A DNA stretch of 64,000 bases from Photorhabdus heterorhabditis (GTDB lineage Bacteria; Pseudomonadota; Gammaproteobacteria; Enterobacterales; Enterobacteriaceae). Below, one piece after another: positions 46,855 to 57,843 of the stretch. Within the stretch, counting starts at the first letter, position 1. Every line of letters begins with the position of its first letter. Made by a program: the position numbers and the translations under genes. The notes under the pieces were generated by a model, which had not been told where the DNA came from, made no database searches, and saw nothing but the letters and a program-made list of their open reading frames with translations. Location: positions 1 to 64,000 of the forward strand of contig NZ_RCWA01000011.1 of the NCBI RefSeq assembly GCF_018448905.1, read 5' to 3'.

Positions 46855-47277
46855 TTAGTGCAATTTGATTAGTTTCTTCACATCAACTGTCGTGGAACTC
46901 CACTCTTTATCGACCTCGCCTTCGAGGCGGACTTTATCCTGAGGTGTTATTGTTTGACCATTCCAATATTTATGATCAATTTCGACTTCAATGACTCCTG
47001 CACTATCACGGAATATGAAGTGATCACCACGGATGCGGGATTCGATATTTCCTTCCAGCACGACCCAACTGTCATCCCACATATTTTTAACTTGCTCAGT
47101 GGTCGAAATTTTTACATTGTTATCGACAAAACCACCTTCTTGTGGGGCTGTCTGAGTTTGAGGCTGTGTAGCATCTGGGCCGGAAAAGCCACCAGATTGC
47201 ATATATGTGGTTTGAGCCATTAATGGCGCACTGAATAGAGCAATTAAGGCGGTGGTTACAAATGTTTTTCTCATCAT
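46855..47277 (-). CDS. ygiW: YgiW/YdeI-family periplasmic OB-fold stress protein
   Basis: 140 residues. Signal peptide (cleavage likely after PLMA, near 21), a Gln/Thr-rich stretch, then the bacterial OB-fold domain: V-NMWDDSWVVLEGNIESRI, DHFIFRDSAGVIEVEI, GEVDKEWSS. YgiW/YdeI proteins give tolerance to peroxide, metals and antimicrobial peptides. The family has several paralogues, so the symbol is approximate. Confidence 0.85.
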   Translation of the reverse strand: MMRKTFVTTALIALFSAPLMAQTTYMQSGGFSGPDATQPQTQTAPQEGGFVDNNVKISTTEQVKNMWDDSWVVLEGNIESRIRGDHFIFRDSAGVIEVEIDHKYWNGQTITPQDKVRLEGEVDKEWSSTTVDVKKLIKLH

Positions 47278-47458
47278 ATTGACCTTGTAATAAAAATGGT
47301 TTTTTAGCGGGAAAGCAGAATACCGCGAAGTGATATTTAATCAAGATAATATTCACTTATTGTCATTAATGTGTGCAAACTTTTTGTGCTCTCTGAAACT
47401 AACAATCAGGTGTGATGTCTCAGTAGCCATCCCTGTATCTAATCAAAAGGAGTCAGTT

Positions 47459-48067
47459 ATGCAGGAGTTTTCTTTAGCTAACATTTTATCAGGATTACGT
47501 TTTGTCATAATGGGTAGTTCGCTATTACTAGCCGGTTGTGCGGGGTCATCTAGTTTTTCATGGTCAGGTTTATCGCCTTTTAGTTGGTTTGGTCACTCAC
47601 TACAAATTTCAGATCAGGGAGTTGGGGAAATAAATGGTCTGACAGCAATCAGTAAGGACGAGATAGATAAAGGGTTGCATGAGAAGTACCATTTACGTGG
47701 TGGTATGGAGGCTAAGAATGGTCAGTTGGTGACAGTATTTCAAGCACTGGATGGAGATCAACTGAAAATAGAGCTGTTTGGTCAGACAGATGGAAAAGTG
47801 AGTCGTATTGAAGTGCTAGATAAAGATGTTAAAACCGTCTGGGGAACAAAGATTGGTACTCCGTTCTCGGCGATTTATAACAAAGCATTTGGTGCTTGTC
47901 GAAATACGGTTAGTGAATCAGAAAAGAGAGCGATCATCTGCGTATCTCCGCAGAGCAAAAACGTCAGTTATTTGTTTACAGGCAACTGGAATGGCCCTGA
48001 AGGTTTGATTCCTTCTGATGATGTGCTGAAAAATTGGAAAGTGGAACGTATTGTCTGGAAGCGATAA
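47459..48067 (+). CDS. yfeY: RpoE-regulated-type lipoprotein YfeY
   Basis: 202 residues from ATG 47459, preceded by an AAGGAG site; the frame is open to 47330 without a better start. Lipobox LLAGC with Cys27 after a signal sequence. It aligns by eye with E. coli YfeY (SDQGVGEI, KIGTPFS-Y-KAFG-C, FTGNWNGPEGLIPSDD-LKNWKV). An envelope lipoprotein of unknown role; the homologue is in the sigma-E regulon, but I found no well-spaced sigma-E promoter. Confidence 0.85.
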   Translation: MQEFSLANILSGLRFVIMGSSLLLAGCAGSSSFSWSGLSPFSWFGHSLQISDQGVGEINGLTAISKDEIDKGLHEKYHLRGGMEAKNGQLVTVFQALDGDQLKIELFGQTDGKVSRIEVLDKDVKTVWGTKIGTPFSAIYNKAFGACRNTVSESEKRAIICVSPQSKNVSYLFTGNWNGPEGLIPSDDVLKNWKVERIVWKR

Positions 48068-48354
48068 AAAGCCATTGTTGATTGAAGTATCGCTCTTTCC
48101 TCATATGCGGTGCTATAGCAGGCCCGCATTTTTCATTTAAAAAACTTACTGCTTTGTCAGCTTATTGCGTTTCATACTTTCTAATTGCAATTCGGTATAT
48201 TAAACGGCAATAGTTATCTACCCTGTTATAAATAAACTGGATACATTAGTTACTGGCGTGTTTTTAGAGAAATCACAGGTTGAGAACCTATTCATTAGGC
48301 TATTTTGTTTTCCTGCACCAATAACCCCTATTGAGGTAGGTACTAAGGTGAGCA

Positions 48355-49377
48355 ATGAAGAAGCATTCAATAAAAAATAAAATACTAAACGGACTGGTAG
48401 CAGTAACTTTATTGGGCAGCAGTAATGCCTTTGCTGTAGCGCTGTTAAACAGCTCTTATGACGTTGCGCGTGAGCTATTTTCTGCACTTAATCCTGAATT
48501 TGAAAAACAGTGGAATGAACTGCATCCACAAGACAAATTACTAATTAAACAATCCCACGCAGGTTCTTCCAAACAAGCACTGGCAATTCTTCAGGGGCTG
48601 CGGGCTGATGTGGTCACTTACAATCAAGTGACAGATGTACAAATTTTGCATGATCGTGGCAATTTGATCCCGGCTGACTGGCAAAGCCGTTTGCCAAATA
48701 GCAGTTCACCTTACTATTCCACGATGGCGTTTTTGGTGCGTAAAGGTAATCCCAAAAATATTCATAACTGGGATGATTTAGTACGTAAGGATGTCAAATT
48801 AGTCTTCCCAAATCCTAAAACTTCCGGCAATGGACGTTACACCTATCTAGCTGCCTGGGGGGCAATGCAACAGAAAAATTGCGGCGATCAGGAGAAGACT
48901 CGTGAGTGGATGAAACGTTTCCTGAAAAATGTCTCGGTATTTGATATAGGAGGCCGTGGTGCAACGACTTCATTTATTGAGCGTGGTTTGGGTGATGTGT
49001 TGATAAGTTTCGAATCTGAAGTGAATAACATCCGCAAGCAGTATGGTGATAACAAATATGAAGTGATTGTCCCGCCGGTAGATATTCTGGCGGAATTCCC
49101 TGTGGCTTGGGTTGATAAGAATATTGTGAAAAACGGCACTGAGAAAGCGGCTAAAGCTTATCTGCATTACCTTTATAGTCCGCAAGCGCAGCAGATCATT
49201 GCTAGCTTTAATTATCGTGTCAATGATAAGGAAGTGATGGAGCAGCAGAAAGCTCGTTTTCCAGAAACCAAATTATTCCGGCTGGAAGATCAGTTTGGTG
49301 GTTGGTCACAGGTAATGAAAATTCACTTTAATACTGGCGCTACGCTGGATCAATTGCTAGCGGAAGGGCATAAGTAA
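48355..49377 (+). CDS. cysP: thiosulfate/sulfate-binding protein CysP
   Basis: 340 residues. Signal peptide cleaved after SNAFA (near 27). Solute-binding protein type 2 with [13 protein letters not shown] and [21 protein letters not shown]. It binds thiosulfate and sulfate in the periplasm for the CysTWA importer. Its stop codon overlaps the cysT start. Confidence 0.96.
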   Translation: MKKHSIKNKILNGLVAVTLLGSSNAFAVALLNSSYDVARELFSALNPEFEKQWNELHPQDKLLIKQSHAGSSKQALAILQGLRADVVTYNQVTDVQILHDRGNLIPADWQSRLPNSSSPYYSTMAFLVRKGNPKNIHNWDDLVRKDVKLVFPNPKTSGNGRYTYLAAWGAMQQKNCGDQEKTREWMKRFLKNVSVFDIGGRGATTSFIERGLGDVLISFESEVNNIRKQYGDNKYEVIVPPVDILAEFPVAWVDKNIVKNGTEKAAKAYLHYLYSPQAQQIIASFNYRVNDKEVMEQQKARFPETKLFRLEDQFGGWSQVMKIHFNTGATLDQLLAEGHK

Positions 49378-50210
49378 TGTTTACGGTTTCCAGTAAACGG
49401 GTATTGCCTGGTTTCGGGCTGAGTTTAGGTAGCAGTTTGTTCTATACCTGTCTGATCTTATTATTGCCCTTGAGTGCATTGGTTGTGCAGCTTTCCAGTA
49501 TGACTTGGGAACAGTATTGGCAGGTTATTGCTAATCCCCAAGTAGTGGCGGCTTATAAAGTCACATTATTAGCAGCGGCGGTTGCCAGTTTGTTTAATGC
49601 GGTATTTGGTATGCTGATGGCATGGATACTCACTCGCTATCGTTTCCCCGGTCGTAGCTTACTGGATGGTTTGATGGATCTCCCTTTTGCGTTACCTACT
49701 GCGGTAGCCGGTTTGACACTAGCAACCCTGTTCTCTGCTACCGGTTGGTATGGTTCATTGCTTGGGCATTTTGATGTGAAGGTGGTGAATACTTGGCTGG
49801 GTATTGCAGTAGCGATGGCGTTTACAAGCTTGCCATTTGTGGTGCGAACAATTCAACCAGTACTTGAAGAGTTGGGGCCAGAGTATGAAGAAGCAGCTCA
49901 GACGTTGGGTGCGAGCCGTTGGCAGACTTTTTGGCGTGTAGTATTACCGGAATTATCTCCAGCTTTAATTGCGGGAGCGGCACTCTCTTTTACCCGCAGT
50001 TTGGGGGAATTTGGTGCAGTGATCTTTATTGCAGGTAACATCGCATGGCAGACAGAAGTGGTATCGTTGATGATTTTCATCCGATTGCAGGAATTTGATT
50101 ATCCAGCTGCCAGTGCCATTGCATCAGTTATATTGGCTGTATCCTTGATATTACTATTTAGCATTAATACCTTACAAAGCCGCTTTGGTAAGCGGATTGG
50201 GGGGCATTAA
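49377..50210 (+). CDS. cysT: sulfate/thiosulfate ABC permease CysT
   Basis: 277 residues, six membrane segments, with the EAA loop EEAAQTLGASRWQTFWRVVLPE. It overlaps cysP and cysW by one base each (TAATG), indicating translational coupling. Heterodimer partner of CysW in the inner membrane (also called cysU). Confidence 0.96.
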   Translation: MFTVSSKRVLPGFGLSLGSSLFYTCLILLLPLSALVVQLSSMTWEQYWQVIANPQVVAAYKVTLLAAAVASLFNAVFGMLMAWILTRYRFPGRSLLDGLMDLPFALPTAVAGLTLATLFSATGWYGSLLGHFDVKVVNTWLGIAVAMAFTSLPFVVRTIQPVLEELGPEYEEAAQTLGASRWQTFWRVVLPELSPALIAGAALSFTRSLGEFGAVIFIAGNIAWQTEVVSLMIFIRLQEFDYPAASAIASVILAVSLILLFSINTLQSRFGKRIGGH

Positions 50211-51055
50211 TGGCCGATTTATCTGAATTTTATATAACGCAACGGACTCCTGTAAATTGGGGGAAATGGGCACTTATCGCAACAGGAGTACTGTTTTCAG
50301 TCTTACTGTTGGTGATACCAATTGTGTGGATTTTTATGACCGCCTTTTCTAAAGGAATTGGCGTAGTCACTCAGAATCTTTTAGATCCTGATATGTTGCA
50401 TGCCATTTGGTTAACGGTATTGATTGCATTGATCACAGTTCCGGTAAACCTGATTTTTGGCGTGATGATCGCTTGGTTGGTAACGCGTTTTCAGTTTCCT
50501 GGGCGGCAATGTTTGCTGACGTTAATTGATATCCCATTTGCTGTTTCTCCAGTAGTCGCGGGTTTGCTCTACCTATTATTTTATGGTTCGAATGGTTGGG
50601 CAGGGAATGTACTGGAATCCTATGATATCCAATTGATGTTTTCCTGGCTGGGAATGGTGTTGGTAACAGTATTTGTTACTTGCCCGTTTGTTGTTCGAGA
50701 ACTGGTGCCAATGATGCTTAGTCAAGGGAGCCAGGAAGATGAAGCCGCGATATTACTGGGGGCATCTGGTTGGAAAATGTTTTGGCGGGTGACGTTACCA
50801 AATATCCGTTGGGCGTTGTTATATGGTGTGGTTTTGACCAATGCCCGGGCGATTGGTGAATTTGGTGCTGTTTCAGTGGTATCTGGTGCTATTCGTGGTG
50901 AAACTTACACATTGCCGTTGCAGGTTGAATTATTGCATCAAGATTACAATACCGTAGGGGCATTTACTGCGGCGGCGTTGCTGGCGTTGATGGCAATTAT
51001 CACATTGGTTGTTAAGAGTGCTTTGCAATGGCGGTTAAATCGCCAGCATAGTTAA
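50210..51055 (+). CDS. cysW: sulfate/thiosulfate ABC permease CysW
   Basis: 281 residues, six membrane segments. The coupling loop is [22 protein letters not shown]. Forms the membrane channel with CysT. cysA follows 13 bp later. Confidence 0.96.
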   Translation: MADLSEFYITQRTPVNWGKWALIATGVLFSVLLLVIPIVWIFMTAFSKGIGVVTQNLLDPDMLHAIWLTVLIALITVPVNLIFGVMIAWLVTRFQFPGRQCLLTLIDIPFAVSPVVAGLLYLLFYGSNGWAGNVLESYDIQLMFSWLGMVLVTVFVTCPFVVRELVPMMLSQGSQEDEAAILLGASGWKMFWRVTLPNIRWALLYGVVLTNARAIGEFGAVSVVSGAIRGETYTLPLQVELLHQDYNTVGAFTAAALLALMAIITLVVKSALQWRLNRQHS

Positions 51056-51068
51056 GGTAGGAGCGAAT

Positions 51069-52157
51069 ATGAGTATTGAAATTAACAACATCAGTAAATA
51101 TTTTGGTCGGACTCAGGTTCTGAGCGATATCACTCTGAATATTTTTTCCGGAGAAATGGTCGCTCTGCTTGGTCCGTCAGGCTCCGGTAAAACAACCTTG
51201 TTGAGGATTATTGCTGGTCTGGAACAACAGACTTCGGGAAAGCTGAGTTTCCATGGGCAGGATGTTAGTCGCATGCATGCCAAAGACCGGCAGGTTGGAT
51301 TTGTATTTCAGCATTATGCGTTGTTTCGGCATATGACCGTATTTGATAACGTTGCCTTCGGGTTGACAGTACTTCCACGACGTAAGCGCCCGGATACGGC
51401 TTCTATTCGCCGTAAGGTGATGGAACTGTTGGAGATGGTGCAACTGACTCATCTCGCTGAACGTTATCCGTCACAGCTTTCTGGTGGGCAAAAACAACGG
51501 GTAGCACTGGCGAGGGCACTGGCTGTTGAACCCCAAATTTTGTTACTGGATGAGCCATTTGGTGCACTGGATGCTCAGGTAAGAATGGAGTTACGTCGGT
51601 GGTTGCGTCGGCTTCATGAAGAATTGAAATTTACCAGCGTTTTTGTAACTCATGATCAGGAAGAAGCTATGGAAGTGGCTGATCGGATTGTCGTCATGAG
51701 CCAGGGTAATATTGAACAAGTCGGCACGCCACAAGAGGTATGGCGTTATCCGGCAAGTCGTTTTGTCATGGAATTTTTGGGTGAGGTTAACCATTTTTGT
51801 GGTGAGATTAAAGGTTCTCAGCTTTTGATTGGCGGGCAGCACTTGCCCCTCAATGTAACACCAATCCATCAGGGGAGTGTTGATGTCTTCCTGCGCCCGT
51901 GGGAAGTCATGATGAATCCGCAGCCTACACCATCTAGCCCACTGCCAGTACAGGTAACGGAGGTCAGTCCTCGTGGACATTTTTGGCAGCTCTCTGTTCA
52001 GCCTTTAGGGTGGCATCAGGAGTCGGTTGCTATTGTTTGGTTTGATGAAACTTCAGTACCGACAAGAGGGAGCCGTTATTTTATTGGTGGTACTGAAGCC
52101 CGGTTATATGCTGGTGATAAACAACTGCAAGCCCTTAGTTTAGCCCAGACCGCTTGA
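51069..52157 (+). CDS. cysA: sulfate/thiosulfate ABC ATPase CysA
   Basis: 362 residues. Walker A GPSGSGKT at 35-42, signature LSGGQ at 137-141, Walker B ILLLDEP at 157-163, then an OB-like C-terminal domain. It powers CysTW. Last gene of cysPTWA; a terminator separates it from cysM here. Confidence 0.97.
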   Translation: MSIEINNISKYFGRTQVLSDITLNIFSGEMVALLGPSGSGKTTLLRIIAGLEQQTSGKLSFHGQDVSRMHAKDRQVGFVFQHYALFRHMTVFDNVAFGLTVLPRRKRPDTASIRRKVMELLEMVQLTHLAERYPSQLSGGQKQRVALARALAVEPQILLLDEPFGALDAQVRMELRRWLRRLHEELKFTSVFVTHDQEEAMEVADRIVVMSQGNIEQVGTPQEVWRYPASRFVMEFLGEVNHFCGEIKGSQLLIGGQHLPLNVTPIHQGSVDVFLRPWEVMMNPQPTPSSPLPVQVTEVSPRGHFWQLSVQPLGWHQESVAIVWFDETSVPTRGSRYFIGGTEARLYAGDKQLQALSLAQTA

Positions 52158-52187
52158 TAATAATTTAAATTTTGGTTGGTACCATTT

Positions 52188-52224
52188 GCTCGTCTCTTTA
52201 CCGCCAAGAGATGAGCATTTTTTA
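52188..52224 (+). terminator. cysPTWA terminator
   Basis: GCTCGTCTCTT and AAGAGATGAGC form an 11-bp stem with one G-T pair, followed by ATTTTTTATTT. It puts cysM, which follows 73 bp later, in a partly separate unit. Confidence 0.8.
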
Positions 52225-52296
52225 TTTAAAGTCTTGTGATATATTTCTGAATATGGTTATTTCGCTTTTCTATTAAATAAAAATTAGGTAATAGCT

Positions 52297-53178
52297 GTGG
52301 CAAGCTTGGAACACTTTATAGGTAATACCCCACTGGTAAAATTACAACGAATGACTGATCAGTTGGGTGTGGAAATATGGATAAAACTTGAAGGAAATAA
52401 CCCAGCTGGTTCAATAAAAGATAGGGCAGCGCTGTCAATGATTCAGCAGGCTGAATTACGAGGTGAAATTTCTCCTGGTGACGTATTAATTGAAGCAACT
52501 AGTGGAAATACAGGTATCGCGTTGGCAATGATCGCTGCGGTAAAAGGTTATCAGCTTAAATTATTGATGCCTGACAATATGAGTCTTGAACGTCAGGCTT
52601 CTATGCGTGCTTATGGTGCAGAACTTATTTTGGTGAGTAAAGAAGTGGGTATGGAAGGTGCACGTGATTTAGCGCAACAAATGGAGCGTAATGGTGAAGG
52701 CAAGGTTCTTGATCAATTCAATAACCCGGATAATCCATTGGCACATTTTACCACTACAGGACCCGAAATTTGGCAACAAACAAAAGGGCGTATTACACAT
52801 TTTGTTTCCAGTATGGGAACAACGGGGACAATTACCGGTGTTAGTCGCTATTTGAAAAGCCAGTCTGATAGTGTTCAAGTTATTGGATTACAGCCAGCTG
52901 AAAATAGTCATATCCCAGGTATTCGTCGTTGGTCGCCAGCCTATCTGCCGGGTATTTTTCAAAAGGAGCTGGTGGATAAGGTACTGGATATTACTCAGAA
53001 GGAAGCTGAAGACACCATGCGCTTATTAGCCCGGAAAGAAGGGATTTTTTGTGGGGTTAGTTCTGGTGGTGCTGTTGCTGGCGCATTAAAAGTGGCAGTT
53101 CAAAACCCGGACGCTGTAATTGTTGCAATTATCTGTGATCGTGGTGACAGATATCTTTCTACCGGAGTATTTAATTAA
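52297..53178 (+). CDS. cysM: cysteine synthase B
   Basis: 293 residues from GTG 52297 (MASLEHFIGNTPLVKLQRM). PLP Lys41 in GSIKDRA; the PLP phosphate loop is TSGNTG near 68-73. It makes cysteine from O-acetylserine with sulfide, or S-sulfocysteine with thiosulfate. Functionally tied to CysPTWA. Confidence 0.96.
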   Translation: MASLEHFIGNTPLVKLQRMTDQLGVEIWIKLEGNNPAGSIKDRAALSMIQQAELRGEISPGDVLIEATSGNTGIALAMIAAVKGYQLKLLMPDNMSLERQASMRAYGAELILVSKEVGMEGARDLAQQMERNGEGKVLDQFNNPDNPLAHFTTTGPEIWQQTKGRITHFVSSMGTTGTITGVSRYLKSQSDSVQVIGLQPAENSHIPGIRRWSPAYLPGIFQKELVDKVLDITQKEAEDTMRLLARKEGIFCGVSSGGAVAGALKVAVQNPDAVIVAIICDRGDRYLSTGVFN

Positions 53179-53526
53179 TCTGATTAAAATATCTGTCAGT
53201 ATCGTTCTGAGTTTATTTCATAGGCTGAAAAGAGGAACACAGCAGGCAGCCCGAATGTTGTTATGCTGGCAGATATCAAAAACTCGGAACAAGTAAAGGC
53301 AAAAGTCACAGTCTCAATAAAGGTAAACGATGCCCACATTACCGGATGATTGAATTGGAAGGCTAGATATACCTGTTATCTTTCAAGTTACCTCTTTGTT
53401 GGCGGCACTCACTCACCCCGGTCACAGAGTTCTCTATGACATAGTTATCTCTGCTCCCGGGGATTCGCTCCCTTGCTGTCGCGATCCATCTTGAAATCTA
53501 TTGGGTATAAGTTAAATAATGGGATG
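53179..53526. other. cysM-crr spacer
   Basis: About 350 bp. The first 190 bp show no gene or repeat I can name; an ERIC occupies 53370-53507 and the crr terminator follows. Confidence 0.6.
53370..53507 (-). repeat. ERIC element
   Basis: A reverse-oriented copy of about 138 bp (TACCTGTTATC to TTGGGTA) flanked by TA, slightly longer than the 123-bp copies: the central segment carries a short extra stretch (GAGTTCTCTATGACATAG). Confidence 0.85.
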
Positions 53527-53559
53527 AAAAAACAGCCGCAATTGTCGGCTGTTTTTTTT
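53527..53559 (-). terminator. crr/pts terminator
   Basis: AAAACAGCCG and CGGCTGTTTT form a 10-bp stem with A- and T-runs on both sides, so it can work in both directions between cysM and crr. Confidence 0.85.
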
Positions 53560-53598
53560 AAGATGAAAATGGTATTTCGATATTAAATGAAAGTATTG

Positions 53599-54108
53599 TT
53601 ACTTTTTAATCCGCATAATGGGCGTTTCGCCAACAGTGACAGAGCCACTCAGTTTGGATAACTCTTTAATTTCATCCATGTTGGAAATAACAACAGGTGT
53701 CAGAGTTGATTTCGCTCTTTCTTCGAGGAGTTTAAGGTCAAACTCCAAAACTAAATCTCCCTTCTGCACACGTTGACCTTCTTCAGCAATGCGCTTAAAG
53801 CCTTCACCTTTAAGCTCAACCGTATCAATACCAAAGTGGACAAATAGCTCAATACCGCTGTCCGATTCGATAGAAAACGCATGGTTGGTTTCAAAGATTT
53901 TGCCAATAGTCCCATCAACAGGTGCAACTATCTTATTGCCAGCAGGTTTTATAGCGATACCGTCACCGACAATTTTCTCGGCGAAAACAACATCTGGAAC
54001 ATCTTCAATATTGACAATCTCACCAGACAAAGGCGCGATTATTTCAATAGTGCCGCTGTTTTTTTTATCATCTGAAACCAGAGATTTCAGTTTATCAAAC
54101 AGACCCAT
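53599..54108 (-). CDS. crr: PTS glucose-specific EIIA (IIAGlc)
   Basis: 169 residues. Histidines in ETNHAFSIE (His75) and [10 protein letters not shown] (His90, phospho-site). It carries phosphate to EIIBC proteins such as TreB and, unphosphorylated, mediates inducer exclusion and adenylate cyclase control. Third gene of ptsH-ptsI-crr. Confidence 0.98.
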   Translation of the reverse strand: MGLFDKLKSLVSDDKKNSGTIEIIAPLSGEIVNIEDVPDVVFAEKIVGDGIAIKPAGNKIVAPVDGTIGKIFETNHAFSIESDSGIELFVHFGIDTVELKGEGFKRIAEEGQRVQKGDLVLEFDLKLLEERAKSTLTPVVISNMDEIKELSKLSGSVTVGETPIMRIKK

Positions 54109-54156
54109 GAATCTTCTCCTAATTGTTTATACTGGACCGCGTTTTAACCGATATTG

Positions 54157-55884
54157 TTAGCAAAGTGTTTTTTCTTTGATGAAAGTATCAACTAACTCCA
54201 TCAATTCCTTGGCAGTTGGCTGAGAAAGGGCTTGATCAGCCAGTGCCTTTGCATCTTCGTAACGAGTATTACGAATAATTTTTTTGATGCCGGGAATAGA
54301 AATCGCACTCATACTAAACTCATCTAGCCCCATACCTAATAACAACAGTGTAGCACGTTCATCACCCGCAAGCTCGCCACACATCCCCGTCCATTTACCT
54401 TCAGCGTGTGAAGCGTCGATGGTTTGCTTAATCAGGCTCAATACTGCTGGTAGCATTGGGTTATAAAGATGAGAAATCAACTCGTTACCACGGTCTACAG
54501 CGAGAGTATACTGAGTTAAATCGTTTGTCCCAATACTGAAAAAGTCAACTTCTTTTGCCAGGTGACGAGCAATAACCGCGGAAGCTGGTGTTTCAACCAT
54601 CACACCCACTTCAATTGCTTCATCGAATTTTTTGCCTTCTTCACGTAATTGACCTTTCAGTAATTCAAGTTCTGCTTTCAGCTCCCGTACTTCTTCTACA
54701 GAAATAATCATTGGAAACATAATACGTAATTTACCGAAAGCAGATGCACGTAAAATAGCACGTAACTGAGAATGTAAGATCTCTTTTCGATCAAGGCAAA
54801 TGCGAATTGCACGCCAACCGAGGAATGGATTCTCCTCTTTCGGTAGATTCATATAGGGCAGATCTTTATCACCGCCGATATCCATCGTGCGTATAATAAC
54901 CGCCTGGCTGCCCATTGCCTCAGCAACAGCTTTATAAGCCAGGAATTGTTCTTCCTCTGTTGGCAATGAATCACGATCCATAAACAAAAATTCTGTGCGG
55001 TATAAACCGACACCTTCGGCACCGTTGCGTTCAGCGCCAGCAACATCCCGAACAGTTCCGATATTGGCGCAGACTTCAACTTGATGGCCATCAAGTGTAA
55101 TTGCTGGCAGATCTTTCAGTTTCGCAAGTTCAGTTTTTTCTGCCAGATATTCGTTTTTGGTTTTTTTTAGCTGCTCAATTTCTGTATCGGATGGGTTGAC
55201 ATAAATATGGTTATTTACCGCATCCAAGATTAGGTAATCACCATTCTGGATTTCTATTGTCGAGTTAGTCGTACCCACAATTGCTGGAAGCTCAAGGGAA
55301 CGAGCCATGATTGATGTGTGGGAAGTGCGGCCACCGAAATCAGTAATGAAACCAAGCACTTTTTCCAGATTGAGTTGTGCAGTTTCAGAGGGGGTCAGGT
55401 CGCTGGCAACCAGAACCACTTCTTCTGAAATTGAACCAAGATCGACAATAGGCATACCTAGAATGTTTTTCAGTAAGCGTTTACCGATATCACGCACGTC
55501 TGTGGCGCGTTCTTTCAGGTATTCATCATCCAATTCCTCAAGAGCATGGGCCTGAGTTTCAATAACGGAATAAACCGCAGCATCCGCAGCTTTGAGATCA
55601 TTTTTGATTAACGAAATAATTTCTTGTTCAAGTTCTTCATCTTCCAGCAGCATAATGTGTCCTTCGAAGATTTCTGCTTTTTCTTCTCCGAGGTTTTTTG
55701 CTGCTATATTCTTGATTATTTCTAATTGAGATGAGGCTTTTTCACGACCCTGCTTGAAATGGGAGATTTCCTGCTCGACTTGTTCTTGGTTGATTTTTTT
55801 CTGATTAATGATGATGGGGTCTTCTTTCAGTAATAGAGCCTTACCGAAAGCGATGCCTGGTGATACTAAGATGCCTGAAATCAT
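54157..55884 (-). CDS. ptsI: PTS enzyme I
   Basis: 575 residues. Phospho-His189 in [12 protein letters not shown], a PEP-binding barrel with NIGTVRD and [15 protein letters not shown], and catalytic Cys in MCGELAGDE near 502. It moves phosphate from PEP to HPr. It lies 48 bp before crr. Confidence 0.98.
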   Translation of the reverse strand: MISGILVSPGIAFGKALLLKEDPIIINQKKINQEQVEQEISHFKQGREKASSQLEIIKNIAAKNLGEEKAEIFEGHIMLLEDEELEQEIISLIKNDLKAADAAVYSVIETQAHALEELDDEYLKERATDVRDIGKRLLKNILGMPIVDLGSISEEVVLVASDLTPSETAQLNLEKVLGFITDFGGRTSHTSIMARSLELPAIVGTTNSTIEIQNGDYLILDAVNNHIYVNPSDTEIEQLKKTKNEYLAEKTELAKLKDLPAITLDGHQVEVCANIGTVRDVAGAERNGAEGVGLYRTEFLFMDRDSLPTEEEQFLAYKAVAEAMGSQAVIIRTMDIGGDKDLPYMNLPKEENPFLGWRAIRICLDRKEILHSQLRAILRASAFGKLRIMFPMIISVEEVRELKAELELLKGQLREEGKKFDEAIEVGVMVETPASAVIARHLAKEVDFFSIGTNDLTQYTLAVDRGNELISHLYNPMLPAVLSLIKQTIDASHAEGKWTGMCGELAGDERATLLLLGMGLDEFSMSAISIPGIKKIIRNTRYEDAKALADQALSQPTAKELMELVDTFIKEKTLC

Positions 55885-55967
55885 AATGTTACCTAACTAC
55901 TAATAATTATTTTTTAAAGAGCCAGCCTGCAAATGGTTTGCTGTTTTAGGATATGCATTTAAACTGA

Positions 55968-55997
55968 CATCCCCAGATAAATGTTTATCCGGGGATG
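55968..55997 (-). terminator. hairpin between ptsH and ptsI
   Basis: CATCCCC-A-GATAAA and TTTATC-C-GGGGATG form a long stem with a 2-base tip. In the 184-bp ptsH-ptsI gap, no T-run follows, so attenuation or RNA processing is more likely than full termination. Confidence 0.5.
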
Positions 55998-56068
55998 GAG
56001 AACGGCTAAGTGAATATCGGTTTATTCATAACGTCTGAATCTTGGCTGGCTTTGTGGCTAACAGGGTG

Positions 56069-56326
56069 TTATTCCAGTTCTGCCATTAATTTAACCAAGT
56101 GTTCGATTGCTTTTTGCTCATCCTCACCTTCAGCAGAGATGGTCACAACGGTGCCTTGAGTCAGTCCTAAAGTTTGCAGTTTAAACAGGCTTTTCGCACT
56201 GGCAGTTTTGCCGCTGGAAGTTAGCGTAATGTCGGAGGCGAAACTTTTTGCTTCTTTAACGAACTGTGCAGCCGGGCGGGTGTGTAGGCCATTTGGCGCG
56301 GTAATAGTGACTTCTTGCTGGAACAT
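56069..56326 (-). CDS. ptsH: phosphocarrier protein HPr
   Basis: 85 residues with phospho-His15 in [10 protein letters not shown] and the regulatory serine segment [14 protein letters not shown] (Ser46). First gene of the pts operon; relays phosphate from enzyme I to EIIA proteins. Confidence 0.98.
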   Translation of the reverse strand: MFQQEVTITAPNGLHTRPAAQFVKEAKSFASDITLTSSGKTASAKSLFKLQTLGLTQGTVVTISAEGEDEQKAIEHLVKLMAELE

Positions 56327-56721
56327 AACGTTTCCTCAATTAACTTAGATTTCTGCTGTTAAGCTAAGACTATGTATAGTGGATAAATCTTAACCTGAGT
56401 ATTCATTATTAAAAAATTGTTTCTTCCGATGCTTCTGATTGATAGTTTGAAGTAAAGATATACTCATCATCTTTCAAGTTGCCTCTTTGTTGGCTGCACT
56501 CGCTCACCCCGGTCACATAGTTATCTATGCTCCTGGGGATTCACTCCCTTGCCGTCGCGATGCATCTTGAAATCTATAGGGTATAGATCGTAGAACTCCT
56601 TAACCGAAACTACTACTTCTGTTAATTAATTTCGAGCATCGAAATAATTATTATTGGTTAAATACTAAACCCATTGTAATAAATCATCTGGCAAAGTGTA
56701 AAAATTTGATCTACTACACAG
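56327..56721. promoter_or_regulatory. pts promoter region with an ERIC
   Basis: About 395 bp between ptsH and the cysK terminator. It should hold the pts promoters; the ERIC at 56461-56583 is 135 bp upstream of ptsH. No CRP or Mlc site was confidently seen. Confidence 0.45.
56461..56583 (-). repeat. ERIC element
   Basis: A 123-bp reverse-oriented copy (TACTCATCATC to ATAGGGTA) flanked by TA, with one end slightly diverged. Confidence 0.85.
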
Positions 56722-56747
56722 AAAAAGCACCATTTAGGTGCTTTTTT
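56722..56747. terminator. cysK terminator
   Basis: AAAAAGCACC and GGTGCTTTTT form a 10-bp stem with a 5-base loop and T-runs on both strands. Confidence 0.85.
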
Positions 56748-56780
56748 ATCAATAAAACTAAGTAATTTACTCAGATACTT

Positions 56781-57734
56781 TTATTCATCGGATAAGTCAG
56801 CAAACAGCACGCTGCTCAGATAACGTTCACCTGATGAAGCCAGAATGACAACGATATTTTTATCTTTAAAGTCTGGTTCTTGGGAAAGTTTCACCGCAGC
56901 TGCAACAGTTGCACCAGAGGAAATACCCGCGAGAATGCCTTCTTTCATCGTGATTTCACGGGCAGTTTTGATAGCTTCTTCATTACTGATTTTGAAAACC
57001 CGATCAACGAGTTTGAGATCAAGGTTATCAGGAATAAAACCAGCGCCAATACCTTGAATCTTATGTGGACCCGGTTTTATTTCTTCACCAGCTAAAGTCT
57101 GACTGATTACTGGAGAGTCTTCGGGTTCTACTGCAACCGCAGTGATATTTTTGCCTTTGGTATTTTTGAGATAACGGGTGACGCCTGTTAGTGTACCACC
57201 AGTACCTACACCAGCAACGAATACATCAACTTCACCATCTGTATCTTCCCAGATTTCTGGCCCTGTGGTTTTTTCGTGGATTTCTGGGTTTGCTGGATTG
57301 CTGAACTGTTGCAGAATGATATAGCGATCAGTATCACTGGCCTGAATTTCATTAGCTTTCTCAATGGCACCTTTCATGCCTTTAACGCCTTCAGTCAGCA
57401 CCAGATTTGCTCCCAGTGCTTTCAGTAGCTTACGCCGCTCGATACTCATGGTTTCAGGCATAGTCAGAGTTAATTTGTAGCCGCGGGCTGCAGCAACGTA
57501 AGCAAGTGCTATGCCTGTATTGCCACTCGTTGGTTCTACCAGCTCTTTTCCTGGTTGCAGAATACCGCGCTTTTCAGCATCCCAAATCATGTTAGAACCG
57601 ATGCGACATTTCACACTAAAACTGGGATTACGGGATTCCACTTTTGCCAGAATGCGTCCATTACCAAAGTGTTTTAAGCGAACTAACGGGGTACGACCAA
57701 TAGTTAAAGAATTATCTTCATAAATTTTACTCAT
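56781..57734 (-). CDS. cysK: cysteine synthase A
   Basis: 317 residues. PLP Lys42 in [17 protein letters not shown] loop near 69-74, and [11 protein letters not shown]. It makes cysteine from O-acetylserine and sulfide and binds CysE. The C-terminus (FADLSDE) is a few residues shorter than E. coli CysK. Between ptsH and cysZ, as in E. coli. Confidence 0.97.
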   Translation of the reverse strand: MSKIYEDNSLTIGRTPLVRLKHFGNGRILAKVESRNPSFSVKCRIGSNMIWDAEKRGILQPGKELVEPTSGNTGIALAYVAAARGYKLTLTMPETMSIERRKLLKALGANLVLTEGVKGMKGAIEKANEIQASDTDRYIILQQFSNPANPEIHEKTTGPEIWEDTDGEVDVFVAGVGTGGTLTGVTRYLKNTKGKNITAVAVEPEDSPVISQTLAGEEIKPGPHKIQGIGAGFIPDNLDLKLVDRVFKISNEEAIKTAREITMKEGILAGISSGATVAAAVKLSQEPDFKDKNIVVILASSGERYLSSVLFADLSDE

Positions 57735-57843
57735 ACTCGTTTTTCAACTCCCTTTAGTGATATCCGGTCAATAATACGTCAACAATCAATTTATGGAAAT
57801 ATAGATTAAATATATTCTTATCGTCTAAAAGAATAACTTTGAA

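Noticed and set aside
47380-47420. Sigma-E promoter for yfeY (AAACTT and TCTGAA)
   Set aside because: The two elements are only about 9 bp apart instead of about 16.
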